A stretch of DNA of 64,000 nt from Paenibacillus psychroresistens (GTDB lineage: Bacteria > Bacillota > Bacilli > Paenibacillales > NBRC-103111). Location of the stretch: contig NZ_CP034235.1 in the NCBI RefSeq assembly GCF_009728935.1, forward strand, positions 3,138,001 to 3,202,000, given 5' to 3'. Below are positions 44,324 to 54,600 of this stretch, piece by piece; the first letter of the stretch is position 1; the number at the start of each line of letters is the position of its first letter. The position numbers and the translations under genes were made by a program. The notes below the pieces were generated by a model, which saw only the letters and a program-made list of their open reading frames with translations, was not told where the DNA came from and searched no databases.

Positions 44324-45277
44324 ATGTCTCAAGAATTAGCAACATTTGCTGGCGGTTGTTTCTGGTGTATGGTTTCACCATTTGACGAGCTTCCAGGCAT
44401 TATAAAAGTAGTCTCGGGCTATACCGGTGGACATAAAGAAAATCCAACCTATAAAGAGGTTTGCTCCGAAACGACAGGTCATAAAGAAGCGGTGCAGATT
44501 ACGTTCGATCCAGCTATTTTTCCATATAAAAGGTTGCTTGAACAATATTGGGCTAGTGTGGATCCAACTGATGCAGGGGGTCAGTTTTTTGATCGTGGCG
44601 AATCCTATGGGACTGCCATTTATTATCATGGTGAAGAACAACGCGTTGCAGCAGAAGCATCTAAGAAGGCTTTAGAGGAAAGTGGACGGTTCACTAAAAC
44701 AATTGTGACTCCAATTCTGCCAGCAGTCACTTTCTACCCAGCAGAAGACTATCATCAAGATTATCATAAGAAAAATACAAGCCACTACAAGTCTTATCGT
44801 CAGGGCTCTGGTCGCGATCGTTTTATTGAAAGCCACTGGAATTCGGAGAAAGATAAAGAGCTATTAAAGAAGAAACTCACTAGAATTCAATATGAAGTCA
44901 CACAAAATAACGGTACAGAGCCTGCATTTCATAATGAGTTCTGGGATCATAAGCAAGCTGGAGTGTATGTAGATATTGTTTCTGGAGCTCCTTTATTCAC
45001 TTCATTGGATAAGTTTGATTCAGGCTGTGGCTGGCCGAGTTTCACAAAACCAATGATTCCTGAAACGGTTGAAGAAAAAGTGGATCGTACTCACGGTATG
45101 AAGCGAGTGGAAGTACGCAGTGCGGATTCTGATTCTCACCTTGGTCATGTTTTTAATGATGGTCCTGCTCAAACAGGTGGATTGCGTTATTGCATCAACT
45201 CTGCAGCCTTACGGTTTGTTCCTAAGGAAGAGCTTGATAAAGAAGGCTTGGGCAGCTATTTGCCTTTGTTTAATTGA
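44324..45277 (+). CDS. msrAB: Bifunctional peptide methionine sulfoxide reductase MsrA/MsrB
   Basis: Repairs both epimers of methionine sulfoxide in oxidised proteins. The N-terminal MsrA domain (about 1-160) has the catalytic Cys in TFAGGCFWC and the HQDYH-like [11 protein letters not shown] motif. The C-terminal MsrB domain (about 170-310) has [23 protein letters not shown] and the catalytic Cys in [12 protein letters not shown]. The two zinc CxxC pairs of some MsrB proteins are absent, which is normal for many fused forms. Total 317 residues. It has its own promoter and terminator, so it is monocistronic. Confidence 0.95.
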   Translation: MSQELATFAGGCFWCMVSPFDELPGIIKVVSGYTGGHKENPTYKEVCSETTGHKEAVQITFDPAIFPYKRLLEQYWASVDPTDAGGQFFDRGESYGTAIYYHGEEQRVAAEASKKALEESGRFTKTIVTPILPAVTFYPAEDYHQDYHKKNTSHYKSYRQGSGRDRFIESHWNSEKDKELLKKKLTRIQYEVTQNNGTEPAFHNEFWDHKQAGVYVDIVSGAPLFTSLDKFDSGCGWPSFTKPMIPETVEEKVDRTHGMKRVEVRSADSDSHLGHVFNDGPAQTGGLRYCINSAALRFVPKEELDKEGLGSYLPLFN

Positions 45278-45293
45278 TGGTTTAACTACCTCG

Positions 45294-45323
45294 AAACCAC
45301 TTATCCAATTAAGTGGTTTTTTT
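45294..45323 (+). terminator. Rho-independent terminator after msrAB
   Basis: AAACCACTTA and TTAAGTGGTTT form a stem of about 9-10 bp with a small loop, followed by seven T residues. Confidence 0.9.
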
Positions 45324-45390
45324 GGTTTATACGGTGGGTGTTTATGTATTATAATAGCTAAGAAGCATATAGGAATGGAGTTAATAGGGA

Positions 45391-46296
45391 ATGAAAACTT
45401 TTTTTGGACAGATGAACCAAGGGCGTGAACCAGATCGTTCGGGCAGGTGGATTAAGCATCGGCAAGAGATCAAGCATTTGATTCAGAGCAGTATAGGCAA
45501 GCTTGGTCCGAAGGATGAAGTGATTATTCTGGGGGCAGGTAATTGCGATGATTTTGATTTGGAGGACTTGGCAAAACGATTCCATTTGATTATTCTGGCA
45601 GACATTGATACAGATTCCATGCAAAATGCGGTTAAAGCGTTGGATCCCCAGCTGCAGCTTAGTATAAAGTGCTTGGATTCCCTTGATTTTACAGGCTTGG
45701 ACCAGGTAGATTTCTATGCTCGATTTCAAAGCTTACTGGATAATCAAGCACCTGCGGCGAGATTGATTACTTTTTTTAAAGAGATTTCTAGAGAGGTTGG
45801 GTTAAAGCCTGTTCTAGCGCATCTTAAGCAACGGTTTGCTGCGGTGATTTCATCAGCTGTACATACACAGTTATTTTATCTTCATGCGCTCACGGTATTT
45901 GCTATTTATGCGAAATTGTATGCAAAAAATGATGTGAATCAGATTGTCGATGGTATGGCCGAATTGAGAGATTTTCTGTTGCGGCAATATAATGAAATGC
46001 TCTTCTCATTAGCCCGGCCAAATGGCACAGTTATTATGTGGACAGATATCGTTCTGCTTGATGCACAAACTGAATTTATCAGAGAAATGCTCTATTCTTT
46101 GACGACTGAAGCAGAAAGAGTTCAGTTTATGGTGCGAATTATGGGGAGCTATGGAATTGAATCCGCCGTACTTGCTTTACAGGATATGCATGATAAAATG
46201 GCAGTGGATGGCAAGCTTCTCCGCTCATGGATTTGGCCGTTTAATGCAGAGAAGCAATTCATAACTGTTGGTATTTCGGGACGAGCTAGTACGTAG
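45391..46296 (+). CDS. Conserved protein with a methyltransferase-like Rossmann domain
   Basis: A 301-residue soluble protein. VIILGAGNCDDFDLEDLAKRFHLIILADID near residues 43-73 looks like motif I and the following acidic beta-2 end of SAM-dependent methyltransferases, and a later NGTVIMWTDIVLLD fits a core strand. The rest is helical and I recognise no substrate domain. Start ATG has GGAG 10 nt upstream. It stands alone between the msrAB terminator and a convergent small gene. Methyl transfer activity is a guess from the fold. Confidence 0.6.
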   Translation: MKTFFGQMNQGREPDRSGRWIKHRQEIKHLIQSSIGKLGPKDEVIILGAGNCDDFDLEDLAKRFHLIILADIDTDSMQNAVKALDPQLQLSIKCLDSLDFTGLDQVDFYARFQSLLDNQAPAARLITFFKEISREVGLKPVLAHLKQRFAAVISSAVHTQLFYLHALTVFAIYAKLYAKNDVNQIVDGMAELRDFLLRQYNEMLFSLARPNGTVIMWTDIVLLDAQTEFIREMLYSLTTEAERVQFMVRIMGSYGIESAVLALQDMHDKMAVDGKLLRSWIWPFNAEKQFITVGISGRAST

Positions 46297-46301
46297 AGAA
46301 A

Positions 46302-46571
46302 TTAAGATTTCTTGCGTTTTGGCTTAAAGCGTGGAGCTAGGTAGTTTCGTTTGCGATCCCGATAAAAGGTCCAACCACCAATAAAAGCAATTCCGATTGC
46401 AAATAAGAACAAACCAAGAATCATTTTGCCCCAGAGCACATGAGGGTTAGTGACGGGATCTCCAAATTGCGCGAAAAAGGCATCCTTCATTGCCAGAAAA
46501 CCATAGGTTGCTGTCACTCCAGGAATAACTAGTAGCAGAACAGCAATAAAACGTTTGACTTTATCATTCAT
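46302..46571 (-). CDS. Small membrane protein of the DUF2627 (YqzF) type
   Basis: An 89-residue protein with two hydrophobic helices (about residues 6-24 and 47-68) joined by a loop containing FFAQFGDPVTNPHVLWGK, and a basic C-terminal tail KRNYLAPRFKPKRKKS. The frame opens upstream at 46607, but AAAGGATG lies 6 nt before the ATG at 46571, which I choose. Members of this family often lie near the bkd genes in Bacillota, as here. Function unknown. Confidence 0.8.
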   Translation of the reverse strand: MNDKVKRFIAVLLLVIPGVTATYGFLAMKDAFFAQFGDPVTNPHVLWGKMILGLFLFAIGIAFIGGWTFYRDRKRNYLAPRFKPKRKKS

Positions 46572-46648
46572 TATGAACATCCTTTGTAGTATGATATTTC
46601 CTATCATACTAGTAAACGTTATATGTGTCTAATTCACTTATATGGCTA

Positions 46649-46692
46649 AACCGTATAAAACGGTTGCCATCCGAATTTAAACGATTTATAAT
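46649..46692 (+). promoter_or_regulatory. Promoter of the bkd operon with an overlapping inverted repeat
   Basis: TTGCCA (46664-46669) and TATAAT (46687-46692) are 17 bp apart. AACCGT-ATAAA-ACGGTT (46649-46665) is a perfect inverted repeat touching the -35, a likely operator or activator site. The protein that binds is not known. Confidence 0.6.
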
Positions 46693-46765
46693 GAAGGTTA
46701 TAGCGGCAAGTCTTAGGACCAGGTAATAAATTATTCTTTTAGTATACTTATAGGAGGCTGACTCC

Positions 46766-47779
46766 ATGTCTATCGGACAATTAACTAAACACCAAAAGCT
46801 AGGACTTACAGACGTACAAGCAGTGGAGATGTATCGCAGTATGATGCGCGCGCGAAAGTTTGATGAACGAGGTTTCTTATTGCAGCGTTCAGGTAAAATT
46901 GCGTTTCATGTTTCTGGGATTGGTCAGGAAACCGCTCAGGTTGCAGCAGCTTTTGCTTTGAATCAGGAACAGGACTACTTTTTTCCTTATTATCGTGATT
47001 ATGGATTTGTGCTTTCTCTCGGTATGACATTGCGTGAGCTGATGCTTTCTGTCTTCTTGAAAGCGGAGGATCCGAATAGCGGCGGCAGACAGATGCCAGG
47101 ACATTTTGGCCACAAAAAGCTGCGCATTGTTACAGGCTCGAGCCCGGTAACTACTCAAGTTCCTCATGCAGTCGGATTCGCTCTAGCGGCAAAGATGCAA
47201 AAGCAAGAGGGAGTCTCATTCGTCACTTTTGGCGAGGGCTCTAGTAATCAAGGGGATTTCCATGAAGGCTGTAATTTCGCTGGGGTACATAAGCTCCCGG
47301 TTATCCTGATGTGTGAGAATAATCAATATGCGATTTCTGTGCCGTTGAGCCAACAAATTTCTGGCAATATATATGAGCGTGCTATAGGCTATGGTTTTCC
47401 TGGTATTCGAGTTGATGGCAATGATGCGCTTGAGGTATATCGTGTAGTTAAAGAAGCACGGGAACGGGCTGTGAAAGGCGAGGGACCGACTTTAATCGAA
47501 GCGATGATGTATCGAATTTCCCCTCACTCTACGGCTGATAATGATATGTTATATCGCACACAGGAAGAAGTCGATCTACACAAAAAAGACGATGGTATTC
47601 CTAAATACAAGCAATATCTAATAGATAGCGGGATTTGGTCCGAGGAAAAAGATTTGGCATTAATCGAACAGCTTGCTATAGAAATCAACGATGCAACCAA
47701 TTATGCAGATAAGTCCCCTTTTCCTAAGCCAGAGGATGTTATGCTGCATGTTTATGCCGATAATGAAGTGGAGGCTTAA
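46766..47779 (+). CDS. bkdAA: Branched-chain 2-oxoacid dehydrogenase E1 alpha subunit
   Basis: The thiamine-diphosphate-dependent decarboxylase alpha chain, 337 residues. The TPP-binding motif appears as FGEGSSNQGDFHEGCNFAGVHKLPVILMCENN, ending in the invariant NN. The phosphorylation-loop equivalent is YRISPHSTADNDMLYRT, typical of the branched-chain rather than pyruvate enzyme, as is GRQMPGHFGHKKL. An AGGAGG ribosome site precedes the ATG. It produces branched acyl-CoA primers for iso and anteiso fatty acids, abundant in this group of bacteria. Confidence 0.93.
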   Translation: MSIGQLTKHQKLGLTDVQAVEMYRSMMRARKFDERGFLLQRSGKIAFHVSGIGQETAQVAAAFALNQEQDYFFPYYRDYGFVLSLGMTLRELMLSVFLKAEDPNSGGRQMPGHFGHKKLRIVTGSSPVTTQVPHAVGFALAAKMQKQEGVSFVTFGEGSSNQGDFHEGCNFAGVHKLPVILMCENNQYAISVPLSQQISGNIYERAIGYGFPGIRVDGNDALEVYRVVKEARERAVKGEGPTLIEAMMYRISPHSTADNDMLYRTQEEVDLHKKDDGIPKYKQYLIDSGIWSEEKDLALIEQLAIEINDATNYADKSPFPKPEDVMLHVYADNEVEA

Positions 47780-47784
47780 TTGCT

Positions 47785-48765
47785 ATGGCAGTTATGACGT
47801 ATTTAGAAGCGATTCGTTCGGCCATGGAAGACGAGATGCGACGCGATCCTAATGTATTCGTATTGGGTGAGGACGTCGGTAAAGGCGGAGTAAATAACAC
47901 AACGAAAGGGTTGCGTGATCTCTTTGGCGCAGCTCGTGTATTGGATACCCCGTTAGCTGAATCTGCAATTGTTGGCGTATCAATTGGTGCAGCCATGCAA
48001 GGGATGCGTCCAGTTGCCGAGATTCAATTCGCTGACTTTATCTTTCCTGCAACGAATCAAATTATTAGCGAAGCAGCTAAAATCAGATACCGCTCCAATG
48101 GAGATTGGAATTGTCCAATAGTCATTCGTGCACCCTATGGTGCCACTGGAGGAGGAGCTTTGTATCACTCGCAATGCCCAGAATCTGTATTCTTCGGAAC
48201 ACCAGGATTAAAATTAGTTGCTCCCTCAACACCTTATGATGCTAAAGGCTTAATGAGAGCTGCTATTCGTGATGAGGATCCAGTGCTGTTCTTTGAACAT
48301 AAAAAATGTTATTTATCCATCTCCAGCGAAGTGCCGGATGAAGATTATATTGTGCCAATTGGTAAAGCAGATGTGAAACGAGAGGGTACAGATATTACCG
48401 TAATCTCTTATGGAATGACCGTACATTATTGCTTGAAGGCTGCAGAAGAGCTGGAAAAAGAAGGTATTAGCGCGCATGTCCTCGATTTGCGCACTTTACA
48501 GCCACTTGATAAGGAAGCTGTGCTTGCGGCAGTGGCCAAAACAGGTAAGGTTCTGATCGTACATGAAGATAATAAGACGGGCGGCGTAGGTGCAGAGGTT
48601 TCTGCAATTATTGCTGAGGAGCTGTTCTTTCAATTGGATGCTCCTATTATGCGTTTATGTGCACCGGATGTGCCTGCAGTAGGAATGAGTCCTGCACTTG
48701 AAAAGTTTTATTTATTAAACCCAGATAAAGTCATGGAAGCTATGCGTAATCTGGCAATGCTATAA
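47785..48765 (+). CDS. bkdAB: Branched-chain 2-oxoacid dehydrogenase E1 beta subunit
   Basis: A 326-residue transketolase-like beta chain, 5 nt after the alpha gene. Motifs include VFVLGEDVGKGGVNNTTKGL, LDTPLAESAIVGVSIGAAMQGMRPVAEIQFADFIFPA, and the C-terminal domain LIVHEDNKTGGVGAEVSAIIAEE. It forms the alpha2beta2 E1 with the preceding gene product. GTG-GAGG before the ATG serves as its ribosome site. Confidence 0.94.
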   Translation: MAVMTYLEAIRSAMEDEMRRDPNVFVLGEDVGKGGVNNTTKGLRDLFGAARVLDTPLAESAIVGVSIGAAMQGMRPVAEIQFADFIFPATNQIISEAAKIRYRSNGDWNCPIVIRAPYGATGGGALYHSQCPESVFFGTPGLKLVAPSTPYDAKGLMRAAIRDEDPVLFFEHKKCYLSISSEVPDEDYIVPIGKADVKREGTDITVISYGMTVHYCLKAAEELEKEGISAHVLDLRTLQPLDKEAVLAAVAKTGKVLIVHEDNKTGGVGAEVSAIIAEELFFQLDAPIMRLCAPDVPAVGMSPALEKFYLLNPDKVMEAMRNLAML

Positions 48766-48788
48766 CCGAAATAGAACGGGGTGGATAG

Positions 48789-50132
48789 ATGGAAGGCTCG
48801 AAGCTTAAAGGAACCGAAGTTACTGTCCCTCATTTAGCAGAAACCTTGGTTTCCGCTACAGTAGGTAAATGGATGGTTAAACCTGGCGACTATGTTCGTG
48901 AATATGATATTATTTGTGAGCTTCTAACAGAAAAGGTTAATGTAGAAATGCCATCTCCTATTGAAGGAACTATTCTTGAGATTCTAGTGCAAGAAGGGGT
49001 TACTGCCTTGGTCGGAGAAGCTATATGTTTAATTGAAGAGCCTGCAAATGGTTTAAAGCAATCAGGAGGCAACATTCCAGCCACAGCCTCTCAAGCTATC
49101 TCAGGGGCTATTCCTCCAGTTATAACTGGAGATATTTCGTTGCGCGGACGGTTCTCGCCGGCTGTATTGAATTTAGCAACTGAGCAAAAAGTTGACTTGG
49201 ATCAGATCGCGGGTACAGGTCTAGGTGGTAGAATTACAAGGAAAGACGTTGAGTTATATATAACTCGAGGTGGACATTCTAATTCTAAGCCAGCTGCTGC
49301 ACCCGTAGTTCAGGAGTCAAAATCAAGCATAGAATCGCCTGAAAAGGTTATTTCACATTTGCGTTCGTCCGGATTACACTTATCTGAAAGTATTAATGTA
49401 CCTGGTGGAGAAGTGGTCTCGAATAATGAACGAAAAGATGAATATTATATCAATCTAACACCGATGCGCAGTGCGATCGCAAGAAATATGCGTCAAAGCG
49501 TCACGGAAATCCCGCATGGCTGGATGATGATTGAAGTCGATATGACGAATTTAGTGGCTTTGCGCAACAAACTGAAGGATGATTTCAATCGCAATGAAGG
49601 CATTAATTTAACGTACTTGGCTTTTTTGATGAAGGCCGTTGTGAATGCAATTAAAGACTATCCCATTATGAATTCATTCTGGGGAGTGGATAAAATTGTC
49701 GTTAAGCGGGATATTAATATTTCACTGGCCGTTGGGACAGAGGATTCATTAACCGTACCTGTTATTAAAAAGGCAGATGAGAAGAATATTGCTGGGCTTG
49801 CCAAAGAAATCGATCTGGTTACCAAAAAAGCAAGAAGCGGCAAATTGACGTTAGCGGATAGCGAAGGTGGTACTTTTACCATTAACAATACCGGTTCTTT
49901 TGGATCGATTCTGTCACATCCGATTATCAATTATCCACAAGCAGCTATTCTTACTTTTGAATCCATCGTCAAACGTCCTGTTGTTATTCAAGACATGATT
50001 GCGGTTCGTTCCATGGTGAATTTGTGTCTTTCCTTGGATCATCGGATATTGGATGGCGTTATCTGTGGAAGGTTTTTACAACGAGTTAAGGAAAACCTGG
50101 AGAGCTTTACATTGGATACCAAGCTTTATTAA
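48789..50132 (+). CDS. bkdB: Branched-chain 2-oxoacid dehydrogenase E2 (dihydrolipoyl acyltransferase)
   Basis: The 447-residue core of the complex. The lipoyl domain (about 8-85) has the lipoylated Lys in LLTEKVNVEMPSP; the peripheral-subunit binding domain (about 120-155) reads FSPAVLNLATEQKVDLDQIAGTGLGGRITRKDV; the acyltransferase domain (about 215-447) has LSLDHRILDGVICGRFL with the catalytic His. Linkers are Ala/Pro/Ser rich. No E3 gene (lpdV) nor ptb, bcd or buk, which accompany this set in B. subtilis, lies in the window, so E3 must come from elsewhere. Confidence 0.94.
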   Translation: MEGSKLKGTEVTVPHLAETLVSATVGKWMVKPGDYVREYDIICELLTEKVNVEMPSPIEGTILEILVQEGVTALVGEAICLIEEPANGLKQSGGNIPATASQAISGAIPPVITGDISLRGRFSPAVLNLATEQKVDLDQIAGTGLGGRITRKDVELYITRGGHSNSKPAAAPVVQESKSSIESPEKVISHLRSSGLHLSESINVPGGEVVSNNERKDEYYINLTPMRSAIARNMRQSVTEIPHGWMMIEVDMTNLVALRNKLKDDFNRNEGINLTYLAFLMKAVVNAIKDYPIMNSFWGVDKIVVKRDINISLAVGTEDSLTVPVIKKADEKNIAGLAKEIDLVTKKARSGKLTLADSEGGTFTINNTGSFGSILSHPIINYPQAAILTFESIVKRPVVIQDMIAVRSMVNLCLSLDHRILDGVICGRFLQRVKENLESFTLDTKLY

Positions 50133-50157
50133 AAATAGTTTTAAGTAGCAAAAGTTA

Positions 50158-50183
50158 TGAGAAACATGGTCACATGTTTCTCA
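50158..50183. terminator. Hairpin between bkdB and the Prli42-like gene
   Basis: TGAGAAACATG and CATGTTTCTCA form a perfect 11-bp stem around GTCA between two convergent genes. The T run after it is weak (TTTTCTTATTT), so efficiency is uncertain. Confidence 0.65.
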
Positions 50184-50194
50184 TTGCGATTTTC

Positions 50195-50299
50195 TTATTT
50201 ATCGACGACGAAGCTTAAGCTTATCATTAATGTGGAAGCTACCATGGCAAACAGCATAATATAGACAACAATACGGAAACCATTTTTCTTTTTTCGCAA
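50195..50299 (-). CDS. prli42: Prli42-like single-pass membrane microprotein
   Basis: A 34-residue ORF with TTG start and a strong AAAAGGAG ribosome site 8 nt upstream. It has a basic N-terminus (RKKKNGFR) and one helix containing IVVYIMLFAMVASTLMIS. The order basic head, then hydrophobic VxYIMLFAM..ASTLM, is the pattern of the stressosome-linked microprotein Prli42 of Listeria and other Bacillota, which tethers RsbR at the membrane. It is convergent with bkdB. Whether this organism has a stressosome is not shown here. Confidence 0.75.
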   Translation of the reverse strand: MRKKKNGFRIVVYIMLFAMVASTLMISLSFVVDK

Positions 50300-50393
50300 G
50301 TAATTCAACTCCTTTTATATATAATTATTAATTATTGAAGCTGACAAGCATTATCCCTATTGTAACCTATTTAGTGGAATGGAGGAAAGAGGC

Positions 50394-51527
50394 ATGATTC
50401 AGAAGGAACGTCTTATCGCAGAATTCATGGAGCTTGTCCAAGTGGACAGTGAAACAAGAGATGAATTAGCCATTAGCAAGGTTTTAATCAACAAATTCAC
50501 ACAATTGGGGTTAACGGTGGTTGAAGATGATACGGCAGCTCAAACAGGTCATGCTGCTGGTAACTTAATCTGTAACTTGAATGCAACTTCAGGTGGATTA
50601 GAAGCACCGGTTATTTTTTTTACATGCCATATGGATACCGTTATGCCAGGCAAGGGGATTAAACCAAGATTAGACGAGGATGGTTTTATTCGCAGCGACG
50701 GGACGACAATCTTGGGCAGTGATGATAAAGCAGGCATTGCAGCAATGCTAGAAGCCATTCAAGTATTAAAGGAACAGAAGCTTGAACATGGTAAAGTCCA
50801 GTTTATTATCACCGCAGGCGAAGAAGCTGGTTTGCATGGCGCGCGCGCGATGGATCCCAAATGGATGGAAGCAAAGTTTGGTTATGCCTTGGATTCTAAT
50901 GGCCAAGTCGGTGATATCGCTACAGCTGCACCAGCTCAATCCAAGATTGAGATTACCTTCTGGGGCAAGGCTGCACATGCAGGTGTCAATCCAGAGGATG
51001 GTGTCAGCGCTATTACAACAGCAAGCCGTGCTATTGCCAAGATGTCTTTAGGAAGAATCGACAAAGAAACCACAGCGAATATTGGCAGCTTTGTAGGCGG
51101 TGGAGAAACTAATATCGTTTGTGAGAAAGTTGTTTTAACTGCAGAAGCACGCAGCATCGTGAATGAGAAGCTGGCGAAGCAAGTGGAATCCATGCGAGCA
51201 GCTTGTGCTGCAGCAGCTGAAGAAATGGGCGCACGTATGGAGTTCGAAAGCGAGGTCATCTATCCTGCATATATGCATGCTGATGATTCTCCTGTTGTGA
51301 AGCTGGCAATCGATGTACTAAGTGATATGGGGTTAACACCACATACGTTTCATTCCGGAGGCGGAAGTGATGCTAATATATTCAACGGGATGGGTGTCCC
51401 AACCGCGAATTTAGCAGTAGGCTATCAGCATATTCATACCACTAAGGAACAAATACCTGCGAGCGAGCTGGTAAAAGTGGCCGAAGTCGTAGTTGCATTA
51501 ATTCAAAAGGTAGCAGTTTCAAACTAA
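50394..51527 (+). CDS. M20-family metallopeptidase, tripeptidase (PepT/YqjE)-like
   Basis: A 377-residue cytoplasmic aminopeptidase-like enzyme of the M20 family using two zinc ions. Zinc ligands are seen in FTCHMDTVMPG, GSDDKAG, ITAGEEAGLHGA and near the C-terminus GYQHIHTTKEQ; the lid domain is in the middle (ITFWGKAAHAGVNPEDGVSAI). ATG 50379 is in frame, but GGAGG falls inside it; the ATG at 50394 has 8-nt spacing and is preferred. In B. subtilis the related yqjE also lies near the bkd region. Exact peptide substrate unknown. Confidence 0.9.
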   Translation: MIQKERLIAEFMELVQVDSETRDELAISKVLINKFTQLGLTVVEDDTAAQTGHAAGNLICNLNATSGGLEAPVIFFTCHMDTVMPGKGIKPRLDEDGFIRSDGTTILGSDDKAGIAAMLEAIQVLKEQKLEHGKVQFIITAGEEAGLHGARAMDPKWMEAKFGYALDSNGQVGDIATAAPAQSKIEITFWGKAAHAGVNPEDGVSAITTASRAIAKMSLGRIDKETTANIGSFVGGGETNIVCEKVVLTAEARSIVNEKLAKQVESMRAACAAAAEEMGARMEFESEVIYPAYMHADDSPVVKLAIDVLSDMGLTPHTFHSGGGSDANIFNGMGVPTANLAVGYQHIHTTKEQIPASELVKVAEVVVALIQKVAVSN

Positions 51528-51540
51528 AACGATAGGAATT

Positions 51541-51585
51541 GCCTGCTTTAGAAATCTGCAATCAGATATCTAAAGCAGGCTTTTT
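51541..51585 (+). terminator. Rho-independent terminator after the peptidase gene
   Basis: GCCTGCTTTAGA and TCTAAAGCAGGC form a perfect 12-bp stem, followed by TTTTT. Confidence 0.92.
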
Positions 51586-51679
51586 AATGCAATTTTTCAG
51601 TGACTGGTGTTATAATTAGCCTACCTAAATTTTATCAAAGGATTTATGTACTTTACGAAAAAGGGGCATTCAAACAATC

Positions 51680-54600
51680 ATGAGCAGCAGCATACATCGA
51701 ATCGCTTTTATACTATTTTTTAGCTTTGTCCTAGTTTTCTTGGTGGGTTCGGCTGTATCAGCTGATAGCTTCGAAAAGCAGCTAAACAATCAGCCTATGG
51801 ATTTCAAGTCCTTTTCTACGGATCAAGGGTTGTCCTATCCAGTTGTATTAGTAATTGCTCAGGACAAAGCTGGCTATATGTGGTTTGGTTCAGATGATGG
51901 TCTTAATAAATTTGACGGGTATACCTTCACGACTTATACGAACAATCCAACTAATCCAAACTCCATTTCCAATAATCAGATCATGGGTATTGAGGAGGAT
52001 GTGGATGGCTCCTTGTGGGTAGCGACTTATCGAGGTGGATTGAATCAGCTCGACCCAGAAACGGGTAAATTTAAACACTATACATACAATCCTAATAACC
52101 CCGATGACCCAAAAGGGCTAAGTCAAGAGAATATAAATATAATGAAGCAAGATAAAGATGGAGTGCTTTGGATTGGCACTGGAAAAGGCTTAAATAAATT
52201 TGATAAAGCAAGCAAAACTTTTACACATTTCAACTTTAAAAATAATGAAACGGATAATGACAAAATTAATTTAATTAATGCACTTGCTATCGATGATCAA
52301 GGTATTATTTGGGTGGGTACTTCTGCAGGCTTAGTTCGTTTTGATTCAAAAACCTCGAAGTTTAGCAGTTCTCAGCAAATTGCAGTGTTGGCATCATCAA
52401 TTGGTGATGACATGATCACTTCTTTGAGTTTAGATGCCAACCAAGATTTATGGATAGGGACGCAAAGTGCAGGCGTTACTCGTTTTGATCATAAAAACAG
52501 GCTATTTTCCAGCTTTCTTTCAAACCCCGATATGACCGAAAGTATAAGCGATAATAAAATAAATACCATTTATACAGATAGACAAGGTCGAGTATGGCTA
52601 GGTACAGATAAATCATTGGAGCAGTGGGATAGTAGTCTAAATGGCTTCAAGCACACTGTTAATAATTTGAGCAATCCTCAAAGCTTAAACGGAAGTGTGG
52701 TATATGGTATTTATCAAGATCAACAGCTTAATATTTGGGTGGCGACCGAAAAAGGCTTGAATCTATATTCACCCAAGAAGATTATTACTTATCATGCTGA
52801 GGATGCTAAGATGAGCAAGCTCCAGAATAACGGGGTTCTTTCTTTTGCGGAAGGTAAGAATGGGCTGATTTGGCTTGGCACGAATAAAGGAGTTCAAACC
52901 TTTGATCGAGAAACGGGGGCATTCGAGCTTTATATAAACAAGCCTCAAGATCCTACCAGTGTAAGTAATGGTTCGATTCTCGCTCTTTTTGTAGATTCAT
53001 CTGGAACGATATGGGCGGGTTCTAAAGAAGGAGTCTTGAATCGCTTTAACCCGGAAACTCAGACATTTACAAGATTCAATGATATAGGAGTAGGGGAGAT
53101 AGAACGAAGGAAATTCATTACAATTGTGGTAATAGCCCAAAAGACCGAAAATGAGCTATGGTTAGGTACCTATAATGGCCTTTTTATATTTGATATTAAA
53201 AAACAAGAAATTCATAAATTCATTGCAAGCACGGTAGATAATTATGATAGTACTTTTGATGAATCCCGGTTTACTTCCGTTCTCGCAGATGAAAAAGGAA
53301 TTACTTGGTTTGGAACATTGGATTCAGGTCTATATAAATTGGACTCGATCCATAATCGCTTTGATCACTTTCCGATTTATCCTGAATTTTCTAATAATTT
53401 GGGAAGCAACAGTGTTTCCTCCCTCCTTAAAGACAAAAGCGGGTCTATCTGGGTAGGGACCAAAGGGGGACTCGAGAAGTTCAATCCTATAAAAGACAGC
53501 TTTGAACGCTTTACACAAACAGAAGGTTTGTCGAATAATTTAATTTGGGGAATCGTTGAAGATAATTCGGATAATCTTTGGTTTTCTAATACCAAAGGGT
53601 TGTCCAAATTGAATCCTAAAACGATGAGCTTTCATAATTATGAGCAAGCTGACGGATTGCAAAGCAATACATTCGTAGTTAGGTCATTTTTAAAAACGAA
53701 TGATGGCGCTCTCTTTTTTGGAGGATATAATGGTTTCAATTGGATTCGTCCTGAACTTTTAGAAGATAGCCATTTTACACCATCCATAGTTATCCATTCC
53801 TTTAAAGTATTCGACCAGCCTAAGCTTCTCGATAAACCATTGTCCGAAATGAAAACCATTCAACTCTCATATAAAGAAAATTTCTTTTCTTTCGAATTTG
53901 CAGCTTTGGATTACCGGAATACACCTCGAATTCAATATGCTTATAAATTGGATGGATTTGATAAAGATTGGGTTTATTCAGGGAGCAGAAGATATGTCAG
54001 TTACATGAATTTGAAGGGGGGGCATTATGTACTGCATATCAAATCCACCAATAGTGACGGGGTTTGGAACTCGATTGAGAAAACCATTGAGCTTGAGGTT
54101 ATTCCTGCTTGGTGGCAGCGTTGGTGGGCATACCTTGTATATGTTGGGTTAGGGAGTTCGCTCTTTATTCTCTTTATACGTATTCGCAGCAGTGAGCAAG
54201 CAAAGAAGCTTCAGGAGCAGGAGCTGATGGTTGCTGCACGAACTAGCGCCATTCATAGTCTTATGGATAATTCGGATCAAGGCTTTCTTTCCTTTGGGGT
54301 AGATTTGATCATTCAGAAAGAATATAGTCTAGCTTGTGTTCGTTTTCTCTCAAGTCATTTGGAAGGGCGGACCATTCATACCTTACTCTGTCCCAATCAA
54401 GTTTCACAGCAGGATAGACTAGAAAAGCTATTGCGAGCGTTTTTTGAAGAGCCCGATCTTATTAAGAAAAGTGAGTATTTGGAGCAGCTTTCCTGTGAAA
54501 CAAGATTAAATGAATTTACTGTAAAGTTGGACTTCAAACCTATTATTAATGCAGATAATCCTGAAGATATCAAGTGCATGTTAATCATTTCCGATCTATC

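Noticed and set aside
44324..45277. Damaged MsrB domain because zinc CxxC pairs are missing
   Set aside because: Many fused MsrA/MsrB proteins naturally lack them, and the catalytic Cys and SGCGWPSF motif are intact.
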